Source: Boudabousia tangfeifanii
GTDB taxonomy: Bacteria; Actinomycetota; Actinomycetes; Actinomycetales; Actinomycetaceae
Assembly (NCBI RefSeq): GCF_001856685.1
Contig: NZ_CP017812.1
Location: forward strand, 1,116,001-1,180,000
Direction: 5' to 3'
Length of the DNA: 64,000 nucleotides
Shown one piece after another: positions 33,983 to 43,237 of this stretch. The translations under genes were made by a program, and so were the position numbers. Under the pieces are notes generated by a model. The model saw nothing but the letters and a program-made list of their open reading frames with translations. It was not told the origin of the DNA and did no database searches. The number at the start of each line of letters is the position of its first letter. The first letter of the stretch is position 1.

Positions 33983-34011
33983 ACTCTAGTCTGCTTCGCG
34001 CAGTTTCGAAA
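33983..34011 (-). promoter_or_regulatory. permease promoter overlapping region
   Basis: Minus strand: TTTCGA (34006-34011), a 17-bp spacer and TAGAGT (33983-33988), 8 nt before the GTG at 33974. Its -35 is only 3 bp from the -35 of the divergent trkA promoter. Confidence 0.5.
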
Positions 34012-34014
34012 CTG

Positions 34015-34043
34015 TTGTGCTTACGGTGAGTCTCAGGTAGGCT
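34015..34043 (+). promoter_or_regulatory. leaderless promoter of the first trkA gene
   Basis: TTGTGC (34015-34020), a 17-bp spacer and TAGGCT (34038-34043), then exactly 6 nt to the GTG at 34050. It is the best-formed leaderless promoter in the window. Confidence 0.6.
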
Positions 34044-34049
34044 CTTTTT

Positions 34050-34715
34050 GTGCATTTTGTCATTATGGGAGCAGGACGTGTTGGGTCCTCTTTAGCTTCA
34101 CAGTTAGATCAGATGGGTCATTCGGTTGCGGTCATCGATCGCGACTCGGATGCGTTTCGTCGTTTGCCCGCCAACTTCAATGGCAGACGAGTCACTGGCT
34201 TAGGTTTCGATCGTGATTCTCTGCGCCAAGCTGGAATCGAAGAGGCTTACGCTTTTGCGGCAGTTTCAAACGGCGACAATTCAAATATTATTGCGGCACG
34301 CGTAGTGCGCGAGACTTTTGGGGTAGAACGCGTTGTGGCTCGTATTTATGATCCACAACGAGCAGTTTTATACCAACGTTTGGGGATCCCGACCGTCGGC
34401 ACAGTCAAGTACACAACCTCTGAAATGCTGCAACGGATGATTCCCTCTGAATCAGACGTAATTTTTAATGATGCCCCATCTGATATGCAGATTGTGCATG
34501 AAGAAGTTAACGAGGAATGGACTGGCATCAGGATCACCGAGTTCGAACGTGAGTTTGGGACCAAGGTTGCTTTCCTACGTCGTCTTTCCGAGGGCGTTAT
34601 CCCTGATGAGCTAACGGTTTTCCAAGAAGGCGATGAAGTCTTTTTTGCGGTACATGAATCGGCCCGAGTTGCGGCCGTACGTGGCTTACAACGAACCCCA
34701 CAAAAGGAAGACTAG
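34050..34715 (+). CDS. trkA: TrkA-type potassium uptake regulatory protein (CeoB-like)
   Basis: Cytosolic NAD-binding gating subunit of Trk/Ktr potassium systems. It has 221 residues: an RCK_N Rossmann domain with GAGRVGSSLASQL and acidic VIDRD after strand beta 2, then a TrkA_C domain. The GTG start aligns with the conserved MHFVIMGAGRVG. Paired with a second TrkA gene 5 bp downstream, as Rv2691-Rv2692 (ceoB-ceoC). No TrkH/TrkG membrane subunit is in the window; the adjacent APC permease may be the partner. Confidence 0.92.
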   Translation: MHFVIMGAGRVGSSLASQLDQMGHSVAVIDRDSDAFRRLPANFNGRRVTGLGFDRDSLRQAGIEEAYAFAAVSNGDNSNIIAARVVRETFGVERVVARIYDPQRAVLYQRLGIPTVGTVKYTTSEMLQRMIPSESDVIFNDAPSDMQIVHEEVNEEWTGIRITEFEREFGTKVAFLRRLSEGVIPDELTVFQEGDEVFFAVHESARVAAVRGLQRTPQKED

Positions 34716-34720
34716 AAATT

Positions 34721-35410
34721 ATGCAAATCGTAATCGCTGGTGCAGGTTCAGTTGGGCGTTCGATTGCTCGTGAACTTTTAGCGCATAACCACGAAGTTAC
34801 TCTCATCGACAAGCAGCCAAGTAAGTTACGCGTAGCTTCGGTGGCTGCGGCAGACTGGATTTTGGCTGATGCATGTTCACCTGAGGCCTTGGAGCAAGCT
34901 GGGGCTGGCCAGTGCGACGTGATTGTGGCTGCGACCGGTGACGATAAGGCAAACCTAGTAATCTCCTTGCTAGCTAAAACCGAATTTGGGGTACCGAGAG
35001 TGGTAGCCCGAGTCAATAACTATGTAAACGAATGGATGTTTGATGCTACTTGGGGCGTTGATGTCCCAGTTTCAACACCTCGTCTGATGACCGCATTGGT
35101 GGAAGAAGCAGTTTCTACCGGTGCCCCAGTTCGTATCTTCACGTTCAATGCGGCACGAGTTGATCTTTACGCGGTGGTCATTCCGCAAGGATCAATCCTT
35201 GCCGATCAGCGAATTGGTGATTTGGCCTTGCCTCCGGGGATTGTCCTTTCTTCGCTGCTTCGTGATGGTCGTCCGATTGCCCCACAAGCTGATGCGGTTT
35301 TGGTAGAACAAGATGAAATGCTCTTCTTGGTTCCTAGAGATCAGCCAGATTCGATTGACGCTATCGCACAAATGGTGACTACGAAGAGAAATAACGAGGA
35401 AAAAGCGTAA
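34721..35410 (+). CDS. second TrkA-type potassium uptake regulatory protein (CeoC-like)
   Basis: It has 229 residues. RCK_N with GAGSVGRSIARELL and LIDKQ, then TrkA_C with the PQGSILADQRIGDLALPPG pattern. It is a paralogue of the preceding gene, and the two probably form one hetero-oligomeric ring. Spacing of 5 bp indicates co-translation. A hairpin starting 2 bp after its stop ends the unit. Confidence 0.92.
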   Translation: MQIVIAGAGSVGRSIARELLAHNHEVTLIDKQPSKLRVASVAAADWILADACSPEALEQAGAGQCDVIVAATGDDKANLVISLLAKTEFGVPRVVARVNNYVNEWMFDATWGVDVPVSTPRLMTALVEEAVSTGAPVRIFTFNAARVDLYAVVIPQGSILADQRIGDLALPPGIVLSSLLRDGRPIAPQADAVLVEQDEMLFLVPRDQPDSIDAIAQMVTTKRNNEEKA

Positions 35411-35412
35411 AG

Positions 35413-35440
35413 ATTTGGGAGTGCTTTTCCACTCCTAAAT
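35413..35440 (+). terminator. terminator after the trkA pair
   Basis: Arms 35413-35423 and 35430-35440, 11 bp with one G-U pair in RNA, and a 6-nt loop. A weak T-containing tail follows. Confidence 0.65.
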
Positions 35441-35479
35441 TATTAGTTAGACTTAGCTAGCCTGTTTTAGCTGAGCTTC

Positions 35480-36196
35480 TTAGCGTAGTCCCAAGCGCTT
35501 TAGGCTGTTGGTAACGATACTCCACATAAGCCAGATAACGAGGGCGAAGAACGGCAATCCTAGAATGAGTTTGGCGGTTCCCAAAGCGACCACATAGTCA
35601 AACCACCACAAGGGCAGTTCAATCGCTAACCGAATCGCTCCCATGCCAGCTAGTAGCCAGCTAGCCTGCCGGCAGGCTTTCAAAAGTGGTTGGTACTTTT
35701 CTACTTTTTTCCAACCTGATGGTAGGTCTAGACCGGCGTAGCTAAGACCCCAAGAAACTGGATCGTAACCGATTAGGGTAGCTCCACCGACGACCAAGGC
35801 TTCTACCGCATTAGTGATGAGCCCAAAAGTATAGAAATGTACCCCGTCACCACTTTTCCATGCCCAGATGGCACCAATTAAAATGCCAAAAAAGCCTGAT
35901 AAAACCGAATTGATGGGGCTCTTTTGAATCAACCGGACGACTAGGAATAGGGCTACTAGACCTAGTGCTACGGCCAATGCCAGATTCAGGTTCTGTGCCA
36001 CTACGTAGACGAAGATAAAGCCGACCCCTGGCAAGGTGGTTTCGAGCAGACCTCTAGTTCCGCCAACAGCACTTTGCCAAGAAAACTCTTCTTGGGTTAC
36101 TTGTTGGCCAAGTTTTCCTGCCGGTAAGATACCTTCCACTTCATCATTAGTCTCCAAGTTAGAGCTGTCTTCTAAGGGCATACCAGCTTCACTCAT
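35480..36196 (-). CDS. DUF3159 family membrane protein
   Basis: It has 238 residues: an acidic N-terminus, then about six hydrophobic helices from residue 45 onward (TLPGVGFIFVYVVAQNLNLA and the FFGILIGAIWAWKSGDGV region). It matches the actinobacterial DUF3159 family as I know it; function unknown. The ATG overlaps the upstream stop as TAATG. In M. tuberculosis (Rv2693c) the family also follows the ceoB-ceoC genes in convergent orientation. Confidence 0.85.
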   Translation of the reverse strand: MSEAGMPLEDSSNLETNDEVEGILPAGKLGQQVTQEEFSWQSAVGGTRGLLETTLPGVGFIFVYVVAQNLNLALAVALGLVALFLVVRLIQKSPINSVLSGFFGILIGAIWAWKSGDGVHFYTFGLITNAVEALVVGGATLIGYDPVSWGLSYAGLDLPSGWKKVEKYQPLLKACRQASWLLAGMGAIRLAIELPLWWFDYVVALGTAKLILGLPFFALVIWLMWSIVTNSLKRLGLR

Positions 36197-36597
36197 TAAT
36201 ATTCCTCAATCGGTAGCAGCGTGTACTTGGGATTAACTATGGTTGCTAGACCGTTTACATTAGCCAACATCCCTTGAGCAACAAGTTTTGCTCCGGGGAT
36301 CACGCCAGGAATCTCTTTTCGCCCCATCCATAGCAACTGTACGCTTGCGGTCTTATCTGTTAGCACGGCGCTGAGCCCGTAGGATTGCTCTTTCGAGTTA
36401 AAGGTCACTGATTGAATTACCCCAGCTACTTTTACTGGGGTCCGATTCTTCGCCTCACGCATCGGAATCGCGCCCACACGATCTTGTAACTTGGCTAGCT
36501 GTCTTTCTTCCGAGTCATTGCTGGCACGGCGATCTTCACGGTGTTTATTCCAACGATGACGTAGCCTTGCTGTGCTTTGATTTAGATATTCAAACAT
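36196..36597 (-). CDS. OB-fold nucleic-acid-binding domain protein
   Basis: It has 133 residues. A charged helix leads (residues 1-40), then an OB fold starting KNRTPVKVAGVIQSVTF and ending GLATIVNPKYTLLP. Similar domains occur in RecG-type and tRNA-binding proteins. The position matches Rv2694c. It is co-translated with DUF3159 (TAATG) and lies 6 bp after DUF3710. The ligand is unknown. Confidence 0.82.
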   Translation of the reverse strand: MFEYLNQSTARLRHRWNKHREDRRASNDSEERQLAKLQDRVGAIPMREAKNRTPVKVAGVIQSVTFNSKEQSYGLSAVLTDKTASVQLLWMGRKEIPGVIPGAKLVAQGMLANVNGLATIVNPKYTLLPIEEY

Positions 36598-36603
36598 GTT
36601 AAA

Positions 36604-37281
36604 TCAAGCATTTAACAACTGTGGCGGCGTCAAGGCGATTGGTCGGTATGGTGGCATCGGTGTATTGCCTCGACTAATCAACATTTCATCAAGGAACTCA
36701 TCGAGTTTCTGAGCCGATTCACTCTCGGGATCTACGGCTGGCCCGTAAACGGTGAATTGACATGCCCAACGTTCACCGGTCACCCCGGCAACTCGCATCT
36801 GAGTTACTCCGAGGCGGCCGTCGGGAGTTCTGACCTCGGCCTCGACGAATAATTCTTGACCGTATCGAGTCTCTCGTTCTTTGACCAAGTAGTTACGATC
36901 TGCAAACATTTCTGCCAACTGGCTCTTAATTTTCTGCCAGCCATCTTCGCCTTTGGGAATTGCGAAAACGGTTACTTGCACTGCCGAATTCTGAATCAGG
37001 AAAGTTGCCTGATGGAAAGGAGGTTGAGTTTCGTCCTCGGAACCCAAATTTACTTGCATTCCGGGTACTGCCTTGATTTTTAAAATACCGAGGTCGCCAT
37101 ACCCATCAGGAATCTCTTCGCCGAGGCCTAAGCTCTTAGGCCCGACTGTATTATCTGGCACAAAAGGAGTTTCTAGCTTGGGCCTCTCGTCTTCTTCAGG
37201 CAACTTTCCAGCTACCGTCTCAGCGGTTTCGGGCTCATTTGGCTCGGTTTTTGCTTTAGATTTACGAGAAAAAAGTCCCAT
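36604..37281 (-). CDS. DUF3710 family protein
   Basis: It has 225 residues, soluble. A basic and acidic low-complexity head (residues 1-45) precedes the family core, with LGILKIKAVPGMQVNLG and QLAEMFADRNYLVKERETRYGQELF. Function unknown. In mycobacteria and Streptomyces the family is beside dut; here no dut gene is present between it and DUF4193, a small loss or relocation. Confidence 0.85.
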   Translation of the reverse strand: MGLFSRKSKAKTEPNEPETAETVAGKLPEEDERPKLETPFVPDNTVGPKSLGLGEEIPDGYGDLGILKIKAVPGMQVNLGSEDETQPPFHQATFLIQNSAVQVTVFAIPKGEDGWQKIKSQLAEMFADRNYLVKERETRYGQELFVEAEVRTPDGRLGVTQMRVAGVTGERWACQFTVYGPAVDPESESAQKLDEFLDEMLISRGNTPMPPYRPIALTPPQLLNA

Positions 37282-37319
37282 GGTTAGCTCCTCATCTTTG
37301 GCGACCAGAAAATAGCTTA

Positions 37320-37619
37320 CTATTCAGCGCACTCAGCACAAACTGGGAGACCGTCGACGACCTGCGCTAGTTGCGAACGGTGGTGTACCAAGAAGCATTC
37401 TGAGCAAGTAAATTCATCTTCTTGACGTGGAATTACTTCTACAGCTAGCTCTTCAGTAGAAAGATCCGCGCCAGGAAGTTCAAAGCCTTCTGCTGCTTCC
37501 GCTTCGTCTTCATCGACGGCGTTCGAACCGGCATCGCTCCGTCGCGACTTCAGTTCTTCAATCGAATCTGTCGATTCTTCATCTTCGTTCTTGCGGGGGG
37601 CATCGTAATCTGTTGCCAT
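37320..37619 (-). CDS. DUF4193 family small zinc-ribbon-like protein
   Basis: It has 99 residues. It begins MATDYDAPRK, has an acidic middle (ELPGADLSTEEL) and two Cys pairs, C72-C75 (CSEC) and C94-C97 (CAEC), that could bind one zinc. It is very close to Rv2699c as I remember it. I chose the ATG at 37619 from the conserved MATDYDAPR start; longer readings upstream are not conserved. Function unknown, possibly transcription-related because it sits near sigA in many actinobacteria. Confidence 0.92.
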   Translation of the reverse strand: MATDYDAPRKNEDEESTDSIEELKSRRSDAGSNAVDEDEAEAAEGFELPGADLSTEELAVEVIPRQEDEFTCSECFLVHHRSQLAQVVDGLPVCAECAE

Positions 37620-37796
37620 TGTTCGAATGTCCTTCCGAATCAGTTGTTCTGTTTGCAAACGTGATTCGCATAATAGCCACCTGCGGCCAAGATTGCAATG
37701 TCAAATGAAAATTAGCCGATTTTCCGACACTCCGTGCGATTCATTTTTCCTCTCGCTAAATCGTGACACTCTATTCCTAACAACAATGGAGGAATC

Positions 37797-38858
37797 ATGC
37801 GTGAACTCGAACTTTTAGGTTTGCACAGCGATGAGCAGCATTTGGTATTTACTGATGAAGAGGGTGTACGTTACACCGTCACGATTGATGATCAGCTTCG
37901 TCAGCTAGTTCGCACAGAACGTCGTGCCCTGGCTTCGTTAACTAATAAGCAGAGTGAACTCACCCCTCGAGATATGCAGCGTTTGATGCGCGCAGGGATG
38001 ACTCCGGCAGAAATCGCTGTTTCTTACCAGGTGGATCAGGCAACTGTCGCACAGTTCGAACACGTCATTTTGGGTGAACGCGCCTATATTGCGAATCTAG
38101 CCAAAGCGACCACCATTGGTTCTGATCGGCAAAGCCCCACCGCTGGTGAATTGGTGCCGAATCGTCTCGCTACGCGTGGTGTCGACCCGACTTCTATCAC
38201 GTGGGATGCCACCCGGACTGGCCACCAACCCTGGATAGTTAAAGTTTCATTCGTTCAAGCTGCAAATCAGTTAGAGGCGACGTGGGAATTTGATCAGCGT
38301 CACCATACTTTAACTGCGTTGGATGACGAAGCTCGCTGGTTAACCGAAACTTCGGTAACTTCCGGTGTACTTCCTCCCGCACCAAACCGGGCCCATCAGG
38401 CCGCTGCGCCACAACCCATCGATGGTCAGACTCTTAGCTTGTTAGATCGGCTAGCAGCCCGCCGAGGACAACGACAATCAGTACTTACTGAAACCTCGGA
38501 AGACACCACAGCTAACTTGATCCCCGTTGACGAGGAGCCCACCCCACTTCCAAAGCCTGAGGTCATGTCCTCTGAACCGTCTGCGCCAGCTCAGGAGGAT
38601 GCTGTGGCTACTACTGAGCTTCCACTCACATCCCCACTCGACTCTGAAGATAGTGCGACTCAATCAGCCGCAAAGGTAGTCGAAGAACTACCACATTCCG
38701 AAGCTGAAGATGACGAACCCAAAACCGGTATTCTCCCTGGCATGGAAGGGTTGTCGGCCTCAGCGCCGGAGACAGAACCTACACCCCCTAAGCGGACTAA
38801 ACGAGGGCGTCCTTCTGTCCCGCAGTGGGACGACATCATTTTCGGGCGCGGCAAGTAG
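37797..38858 (+). CDS. sepH: septation protein SepH (DUF3071)
   Basis: Actinobacterial cell-division protein that binds FtsZ and promotes assembly. It has 353 residues. The N-terminal DUF3071 domain starts MRELELLGLHSDEQHLVF, followed by a helix-turn-helix-like segment MTPAEIAVSYQVDQATVAQFE around residues 68-90. Then comes a long acidic Pro/Glu/Ser-rich disordered tail ending KRGRPSVPQWDDIIFG. The ATG has GGAGG only 4 nt upstream. It is a monocistronic gene opposite the DUF4193 gene. Confidence 0.92.
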   Translation: MRELELLGLHSDEQHLVFTDEEGVRYTVTIDDQLRQLVRTERRALASLTNKQSELTPRDMQRLMRAGMTPAEIAVSYQVDQATVAQFEHVILGERAYIANLAKATTIGSDRQSPTAGELVPNRLATRGVDPTSITWDATRTGHQPWIVKVSFVQAANQLEATWEFDQRHHTLTALDDEARWLTETSVTSGVLPPAPNRAHQAAAPQPIDGQTLSLLDRLAARRGQRQSVLTETSEDTTANLIPVDEEPTPLPKPEVMSSEPSAPAQEDAVATTELPLTSPLDSEDSATQSAAKVVEELPHSEAEDDEPKTGILPGMEGLSASAPETEPTPPKRTKRGRPSVPQWDDIIFGRGK

Positions 38859-38891
38859 CAAAACAACTTGACCTAAACAGAGACTGGCCAC

Positions 38892-40013
38892 TTACTCCCA
38901 AGCTAGTGGAATCTGCATCTCTGCTACGGTTAACGACCCATGAACACCTGCTAGAGAGAGCATTTGGGGACTTTGGAAACGGCTGTCACCTAGAGTGTAG
39001 TTTTCTTTAAAATAAACTTGAAAATCACCGTTGTACTCACTCTGGCCACCATGTAATATTCGCGATTCTTCTGGCGATAAAATCCAAGCGTACTCGCCTA
39101 GGTTTTCTTTCCACCGGGCTACTAAATCTGGAACTTCCTTAGTCTCATTGGCAAAGACGTGTACCGCCCTTGGTTCGCCCGCAATCGTTTTCACCCCTTT
39201 TGCAAGGTGTGGCTCCGAAGCTAGATCAAAGGCATGATCAGGCTGTGAATTGACCATACCGTGATCAGCAACCAAGATGAGCCGACAATTTTGATTCATT
39301 TGCCGCCGCAGTTGCGCAAATTCGCTATCGGTCTGTTCCAGGGCGGCGAGCCACTGTGGGGAACCAACTCCGTAGTGGTGTCCGGCATGATCGACTTCTG
39401 GCCAGTACCCATAAGTGAAACCGGGTAAATAGCTAGCTTTTTTTAGCGCAGTTACACGTTGTTCACCATTAGCCGCTGGGATAAAGTCGGCCGCAGAAAA
39501 AAGTGCTTCAGTTAATCCCGACCCTTGGTATTTTGGTGCTAGCACTACTCGATTGGGAATCTCTAGTAAGTTGAGCTCCGCGAAAATAGTTGGACATGCC
39601 TGCCATTCTTTCGCGGGCATGGGCGCATCATTAAAATTCAGAAGATTGAAACGCTTTTCTGCGACGAACAAACTGTAGCCGAGCATCCGATGTTTCGCCG
39701 GTAGCTCTCCGGTAAAAGTGGTTGAGAGAGCAGCAGTGGTAGTCGCGGGAACGCAAGAGAGTCCCATCTGCTCCCCCACAAATTCTGCTAGATTGCGAGC
39801 ATGGGCACGAAATTGCTGCAATTGTTCAAAGCCTAGCCCGTCAATCAAGAGCAACATTACGCTTTGACTAGTGCCCAAGTCTAGGTCTTTTGCCTGCCCT
39901 CCACTAAGACTAGCCATAATCGCTTCACTTAATTGAACAAGTTGCCCACCGCGGTATTCAGTTCCGGTAATTCGCTGCAGGCTGGAGCGCCATTTATCTG
40001 ATGCCAGGGTCAC
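38892..40013 (-). CDS. type I phosphodiesterase/nucleotide pyrophosphatase (alkaline phosphatase superfamily)
   Basis: It has 373 residues, no signal peptide. Metal site LLLIDGLG (D58), Thr nucleophile in the PATTTAALSTTF segment (T91-T93) and VADHGMV are visible. Predicted to hydrolyse phosphodiester or pyrophosphate bonds of an unknown cytosolic substrate. The GTG start at 40013 lies 9 bp after the DUF5998 gene. In Streptomyces the same pair follows sepH. Confidence 0.88.
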   Translation of the reverse strand: MTLASDKWRSSLQRITGTEYRGGQLVQLSEAIMASLSGGQAKDLDLGTSQSVMLLLIDGLGFEQLQQFRAHARNLAEFVGEQMGLSCVPATTTAALSTTFTGELPAKHRMLGYSLFVAEKRFNLLNFNDAPMPAKEWQACPTIFAELNLLEIPNRVVLAPKYQGSGLTEALFSAADFIPAANGEQRVTALKKASYLPGFTYGYWPEVDHAGHHYGVGSPQWLAALEQTDSEFAQLRRQMNQNCRLILVADHGMVNSQPDHAFDLASEPHLAKGVKTIAGEPRAVHVFANETKEVPDLVARWKENLGEYAWILSPEESRILHGGQSEYNGDFQVYFKENYTLGDSRFQSPQMLSLAGVHGSLTVAEMQIPLAWE

Positions 40014-40022
40014 GAGTCAGCC

Positions 40023-40574
40023 TCATTTCGAAGCAGCCAACAAACGCGGCAGCAACTGGGCAATAAAATCTTCCATCTTCGCTATTTCTTCTGGTCCATC
40101 CACGTTCCGCTTCGCAATCAATAACAGATCGTCCGGCGTAGAAACCCCTTGATAACCATGATCTGCATCGCAGCTCGGGTCACTACATTGGTTAGGGTCA
40201 AGCCCAAAACGACGAATACTCCCCCAGTTTAAACGCAGACTGAGCTCAGAAAGCTGCTCACTATCAGGGAGTTTTGTGTCATAAGCATCCGCCACTAGGT
40301 ACGTGTGAATCCGAGGCAAGCTAACGACCTCGACCGAAATCATTGCTTCGGCATCCTCCTCATCAACGTGTGCCCGAAAAAAGTGAGTATCAGAAAAAGC
40401 TGCCACGGTAACGTGACGGAAAATTTCCATCGAATCTAGATCAGTCATCACCTGCACTAACCATCCTCGCAAGGTTTGCGTACCGAGGGCACGTTGCAGG
40501 GAGTGCATCAACTGCTTTGGATGGACACCGGCACGATTAATATCTTGAATTAACGAATCTGGAAGCTCAATCAT
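40023..40574 (-). CDS. DUF5998 family protein
   Basis: It has 183 residues, soluble. Conserved-looking segments are LRGWLVQVMTDLDSMEIF near the start and CSDPSCDADHGYQGV with a Cys/His cluster, typical of the actinobacterial family beside the phosphodiesterase. Function unknown. It probably forms an operon with the downstream phosphodiesterase. A TAGACT box 6 nt before the ATG suggests a leaderless mRNA. Confidence 0.85.
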   Translation of the reverse strand: MIELPDSLIQDINRAGVHPKQLMHSLQRALGTQTLRGWLVQVMTDLDSMEIFRHVTVAAFSDTHFFRAHVDEEDAEAMISVEVVSLPRIHTYLVADAYDTKLPDSEQLSELSLRLNWGSIRRFGLDPNQCSDPSCDADHGYQGVSTPDDLLLIAKRNVDGPEEIAKMEDFIAQLLPRLLAASK

Positions 40575-40580
40575 GCCCCT

Positions 40581-40586
40581 AGTCTA
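40581..40586 (-). promoter_or_regulatory. putative leaderless -10 box of the DUF5998 gene (TAGACT)
   Basis: TAGACT on the minus strand is 6 nt before the ATG at 40574. AGGGG immediately before the ATG is too close for a Shine-Dalgarno. Confidence 0.5.
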
Positions 40587-40644
40587 ACCCCTCTTGCGGC
40601 GTGGTAGGCTGACAAAATCGGGTGGAATAAGGGAAAATGACCAC

Positions 40645-43056
40645 ATGGCAAAGAGCACTAGTAAAGTTGAATCTAAAGTTGTAGATACTGATGTATCGAC
40701 TGAGATGGAAAAATCCTTTCTCGAGTATGCGTATTCAGTAATTTATGCTCGTGCTCTGCCTGATGCCCGTGATGGCATGAAACCGGTACAGCGTCGCATC
40801 GTTTACCAAATGAGTCAGATGGGTTTGCGTCCCGATAAAGGGCATGTAAAATCTCAGCGCGTTGTAGGCGATGTTATGGGTAAATTGCATCCTCATGGTG
40901 ATGCGGCTATCTATGATGCTTTGGTGCGCCTAGCCCAAGACTTTTCGATGCGGGTACCTTTAGTTGATGGTCATGGTAACTTCGGTTCACTCGATGATGG
41001 TCCGGCAGCCCCTCGTTACACTGAAGCGCGTATGGCACAACCAGCCTTGGATCTGGTTGCTGATTTAGATGAAGACGTAGTTGATTTTGTCCCCAACTAC
41101 GATAATCAGTTTATGCAGCCGGAGGTATTACCGGCTGCCTTCCCTAACCTCTTAGTTAATGGGGCTTCGGGGATTGCAGTAGGTATGGCTACCAATATCC
41201 CGCCCCATAACTTAGGTGAGGTCTGCGCTGGAGCCTGCCACCTTTTGGAAAATCCGAAAGCTACCACTGAAGAACTGATGCGTTTTATTCCCGGTCCAGA
41301 TCTGCCCGGTGGTGGCCAGATCGTTGGACTTGATGGCGTCAAAGAAGCTTATGAAAGTGGCCGCGGCGCTTTCAAGACACGAGCCAAAGCCACGATTGAA
41401 CGGGTTTCACCCCGAAAAATGGGCATTATCGTTACTGAATTGCCATACATGGTTGGCCCCGAACGCGTCATTGAAAAGATTAAGGATATGGTCAATAGTG
41501 GCAAGGTCAAAGGTATTTCTGCCGTCACTAACCTGACTGACCGACACCACGGACTTCGCTTGGTAATCGAGGTAAAAAACGGTTTCCATCCTGATGCCGT
41601 CTTGGCCTCCTTGTATAAGCACACTCCGCTAGAAGACTCCTTTTCGATTAATGCGGTCGCGCTGGTCGGCGGTCAGCCGCAAACCCTCGGCTTAAAGCGA
41701 ATGCTGGAGGTCTACTTAGAGCACCGACTTTCAGTCGTTTTGCGACGCACTCAATTCCGCTTGCAAAAACGTCAGGATCGTTTGCACCTAGTCGAAGGCC
41801 TGCTAATCGCGGTGCTGGATATCGATGACGTCATTGCCATTATCCGTTCCTCCGATGACGTGGCCACCGCTAAGGCTCGCTTAATGACAGCCTTTGAGCT
41901 GAGCGAGGTTCAGGCTGAACATATTTTGTCTCTCCAGCTTCGTCGTTTAACTAAGTTGGCAAAACTTGAGCTGGAAACAGAGCGAGATGACTTGCTGGCT
42001 GAAATTGCCCAATTGCAAGAACTGGCTGATTCCGAGCCAAAGCGTCGCGCTCAAGTTGGCATCGAACTACGTGCAGTGGCGAAACGCTTGGCCACTCCAC
42101 GTCGCACTGTTTTGGTTGCTGACGCCGCGACGGTTAAGGCTGGTGACGTACCGCTGGAAGTCCCTGACGAGCCTTGCCAACTGGTTTTGACGCCGCAAGG
42201 AACTATTGCCCGCTTTGCTGGTGAAGAAGAATTACCTACCGAGGGTGATCGTTTGACCGCAGATGCCCGTCGTTCGACTTTGCTCACTTCAAATCGCGCT
42301 ACAGTTGGGGTGCTTTGTGAAGACGGGATGGTTCATAAGCTTGATGTCCTCACTGTGCCTACCTTGCCCAGAGCTACCGGGGCACCTTCTTTTGCTGGTG
42401 GTACGGATGTTAATCTTTTGGTCCCACAGATTAGTGCCAAGCCGCTCTGCCTCTTGGATCTAGATCCCGAGGCGCCCCCATTCGCCCTCGGCACCAAGCA
42501 AGGTGTAGTTAAACGGGTTCGTAGTGAACACCCGATTTCTAAGGATGACTGGGAGGCAATTTCCCTCAACCCTGGTGACCAAGTGATTGGAGCGGCACCG
42601 TGTCCAGATGAGAGCGAATTAGTCTTCGTTACCAAACTGGCACAATTACTGCATTTCCCAGCGTCAGCGGTGCGTCCACAAGGTTTGAATGCGGGCGGTA
42701 TGGGTGGTATCGCCTTGAAATCGGGCGATGAAGTCCTCGCTTTTAGCGTTATCTCCGACCAAGAGGACGCTTACGCCATGACCATGGTGGCAGACGAGGG
42801 CGGTCTCTTTGGTGAGCCGATTGCTGCCGTTAAATGGACGCCCTTGTCGGTCTTCCCAGCAAAGGGACGCAATACTATGGGAGTAAGAGCCATGCGCTTC
42901 CTCAGTGGGCAGAGCGAGCTTAGCCGTGCTTGGGTAACTAATGCCCAGCCACGTCCACTAGATGCACAAGGCGCACCAGTAGCGCTCCCACCAATGAATG
43001 AAAAGCGTGACGGTTCGGGCACCGCAGTTAGTTCTTGGGTGGAATTTGTCAACTAG
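40645..43056 (+). CDS. parC: DNA topoisomerase IV subunit A (ParC type)
   Basis: Breaks and rejoins DNA to decatenate chromosomes with ParE. It has 803 residues from the ATG at 40645; the longer reading from 40594 has no homology. The winged helix region [14 protein letters not shown] leads to the active-site Tyr125 (PRYTEARM). A beta-pinwheel C-terminal domain is present, but I see no GyrA-box (QRRGGKG), which favours ParC over GyrA. parE lies 2.2 kb downstream on the other strand. Confidence 0.92.
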   Translation: MAKSTSKVESKVVDTDVSTEMEKSFLEYAYSVIYARALPDARDGMKPVQRRIVYQMSQMGLRPDKGHVKSQRVVGDVMGKLHPHGDAAIYDALVRLAQDFSMRVPLVDGHGNFGSLDDGPAAPRYTEARMAQPALDLVADLDEDVVDFVPNYDNQFMQPEVLPAAFPNLLVNGASGIAVGMATNIPPHNLGEVCAGACHLLENPKATTEELMRFIPGPDLPGGGQIVGLDGVKEAYESGRGAFKTRAKATIERVSPRKMGIIVTELPYMVGPERVIEKIKDMVNSGKVKGISAVTNLTDRHHGLRLVIEVKNGFHPDAVLASLYKHTPLEDSFSINAVALVGGQPQTLGLKRMLEVYLEHRLSVVLRRTQFRLQKRQDRLHLVEGLLIAVLDIDDVIAIIRSSDDVATAKARLMTAFELSEVQAEHILSLQLRRLTKLAKLELETERDDLLAEIAQLQELADSEPKRRAQVGIELRAVAKRLATPRRTVLVADAATVKAGDVPLEVPDEPCQLVLTPQGTIARFAGEEELPTEGDRLTADARRSTLLTSNRATVGVLCEDGMVHKLDVLTVPTLPRATGAPSFAGGTDVNLLVPQISAKPLCLLDLDPEAPPFALGTKQGVVKRVRSEHPISKDDWEAISLNPGDQVIGAAPCPDESELVFVTKLAQLLHFPASAVRPQGLNAGGMGGIALKSGDEVLAFSVISDQEDAYAMTMVADEGGLFGEPIAAVKWTPLSVFPAKGRNTMGVRAMRFLSGQSELSRAWVTNAQPRPLDAQGAPVALPPMNEKRDGSGTAVSSWVEFVN

Positions 43057-43237
43057 CTGCTTTGCGATGGGAAGCTTGTCTTCCTCTCATTGGTAGTGCC
43101 GCCCTATCATCGAGGTCCGGTGTACTTAGTCCAGTGCTAGTTCAAGTCACAGCGAGCTACTGGAAGCAGGAGATTTCCACGGTTATTAGCTCTGCTTATT
43201 TGAACGTCGCCATATTCCCTCTATGAGGGGTAGACCG
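43057..43237. other. gap between convergent parC and GNAT gene
   Basis: 181 bp without a supported gene. It holds only a short hairpin (CCCTC-TAT-GAGGG, 43217-43229) near the GNAT stop, unlike the long palindromes at other convergent junctions. Confidence 0.4.

Noticed and set aside
40594-40644. N-terminal extension of parC from an upstream TTG
   Set aside because: The extra 17 residues lack homology, and the family start [12 protein letters not shown] lies at the ATG 40645.
43035-43226. 63-residue ORF in the parC/GNAT gap
   Set aside because: It starts inside parC, has no ribosome site and no recognisable pattern.
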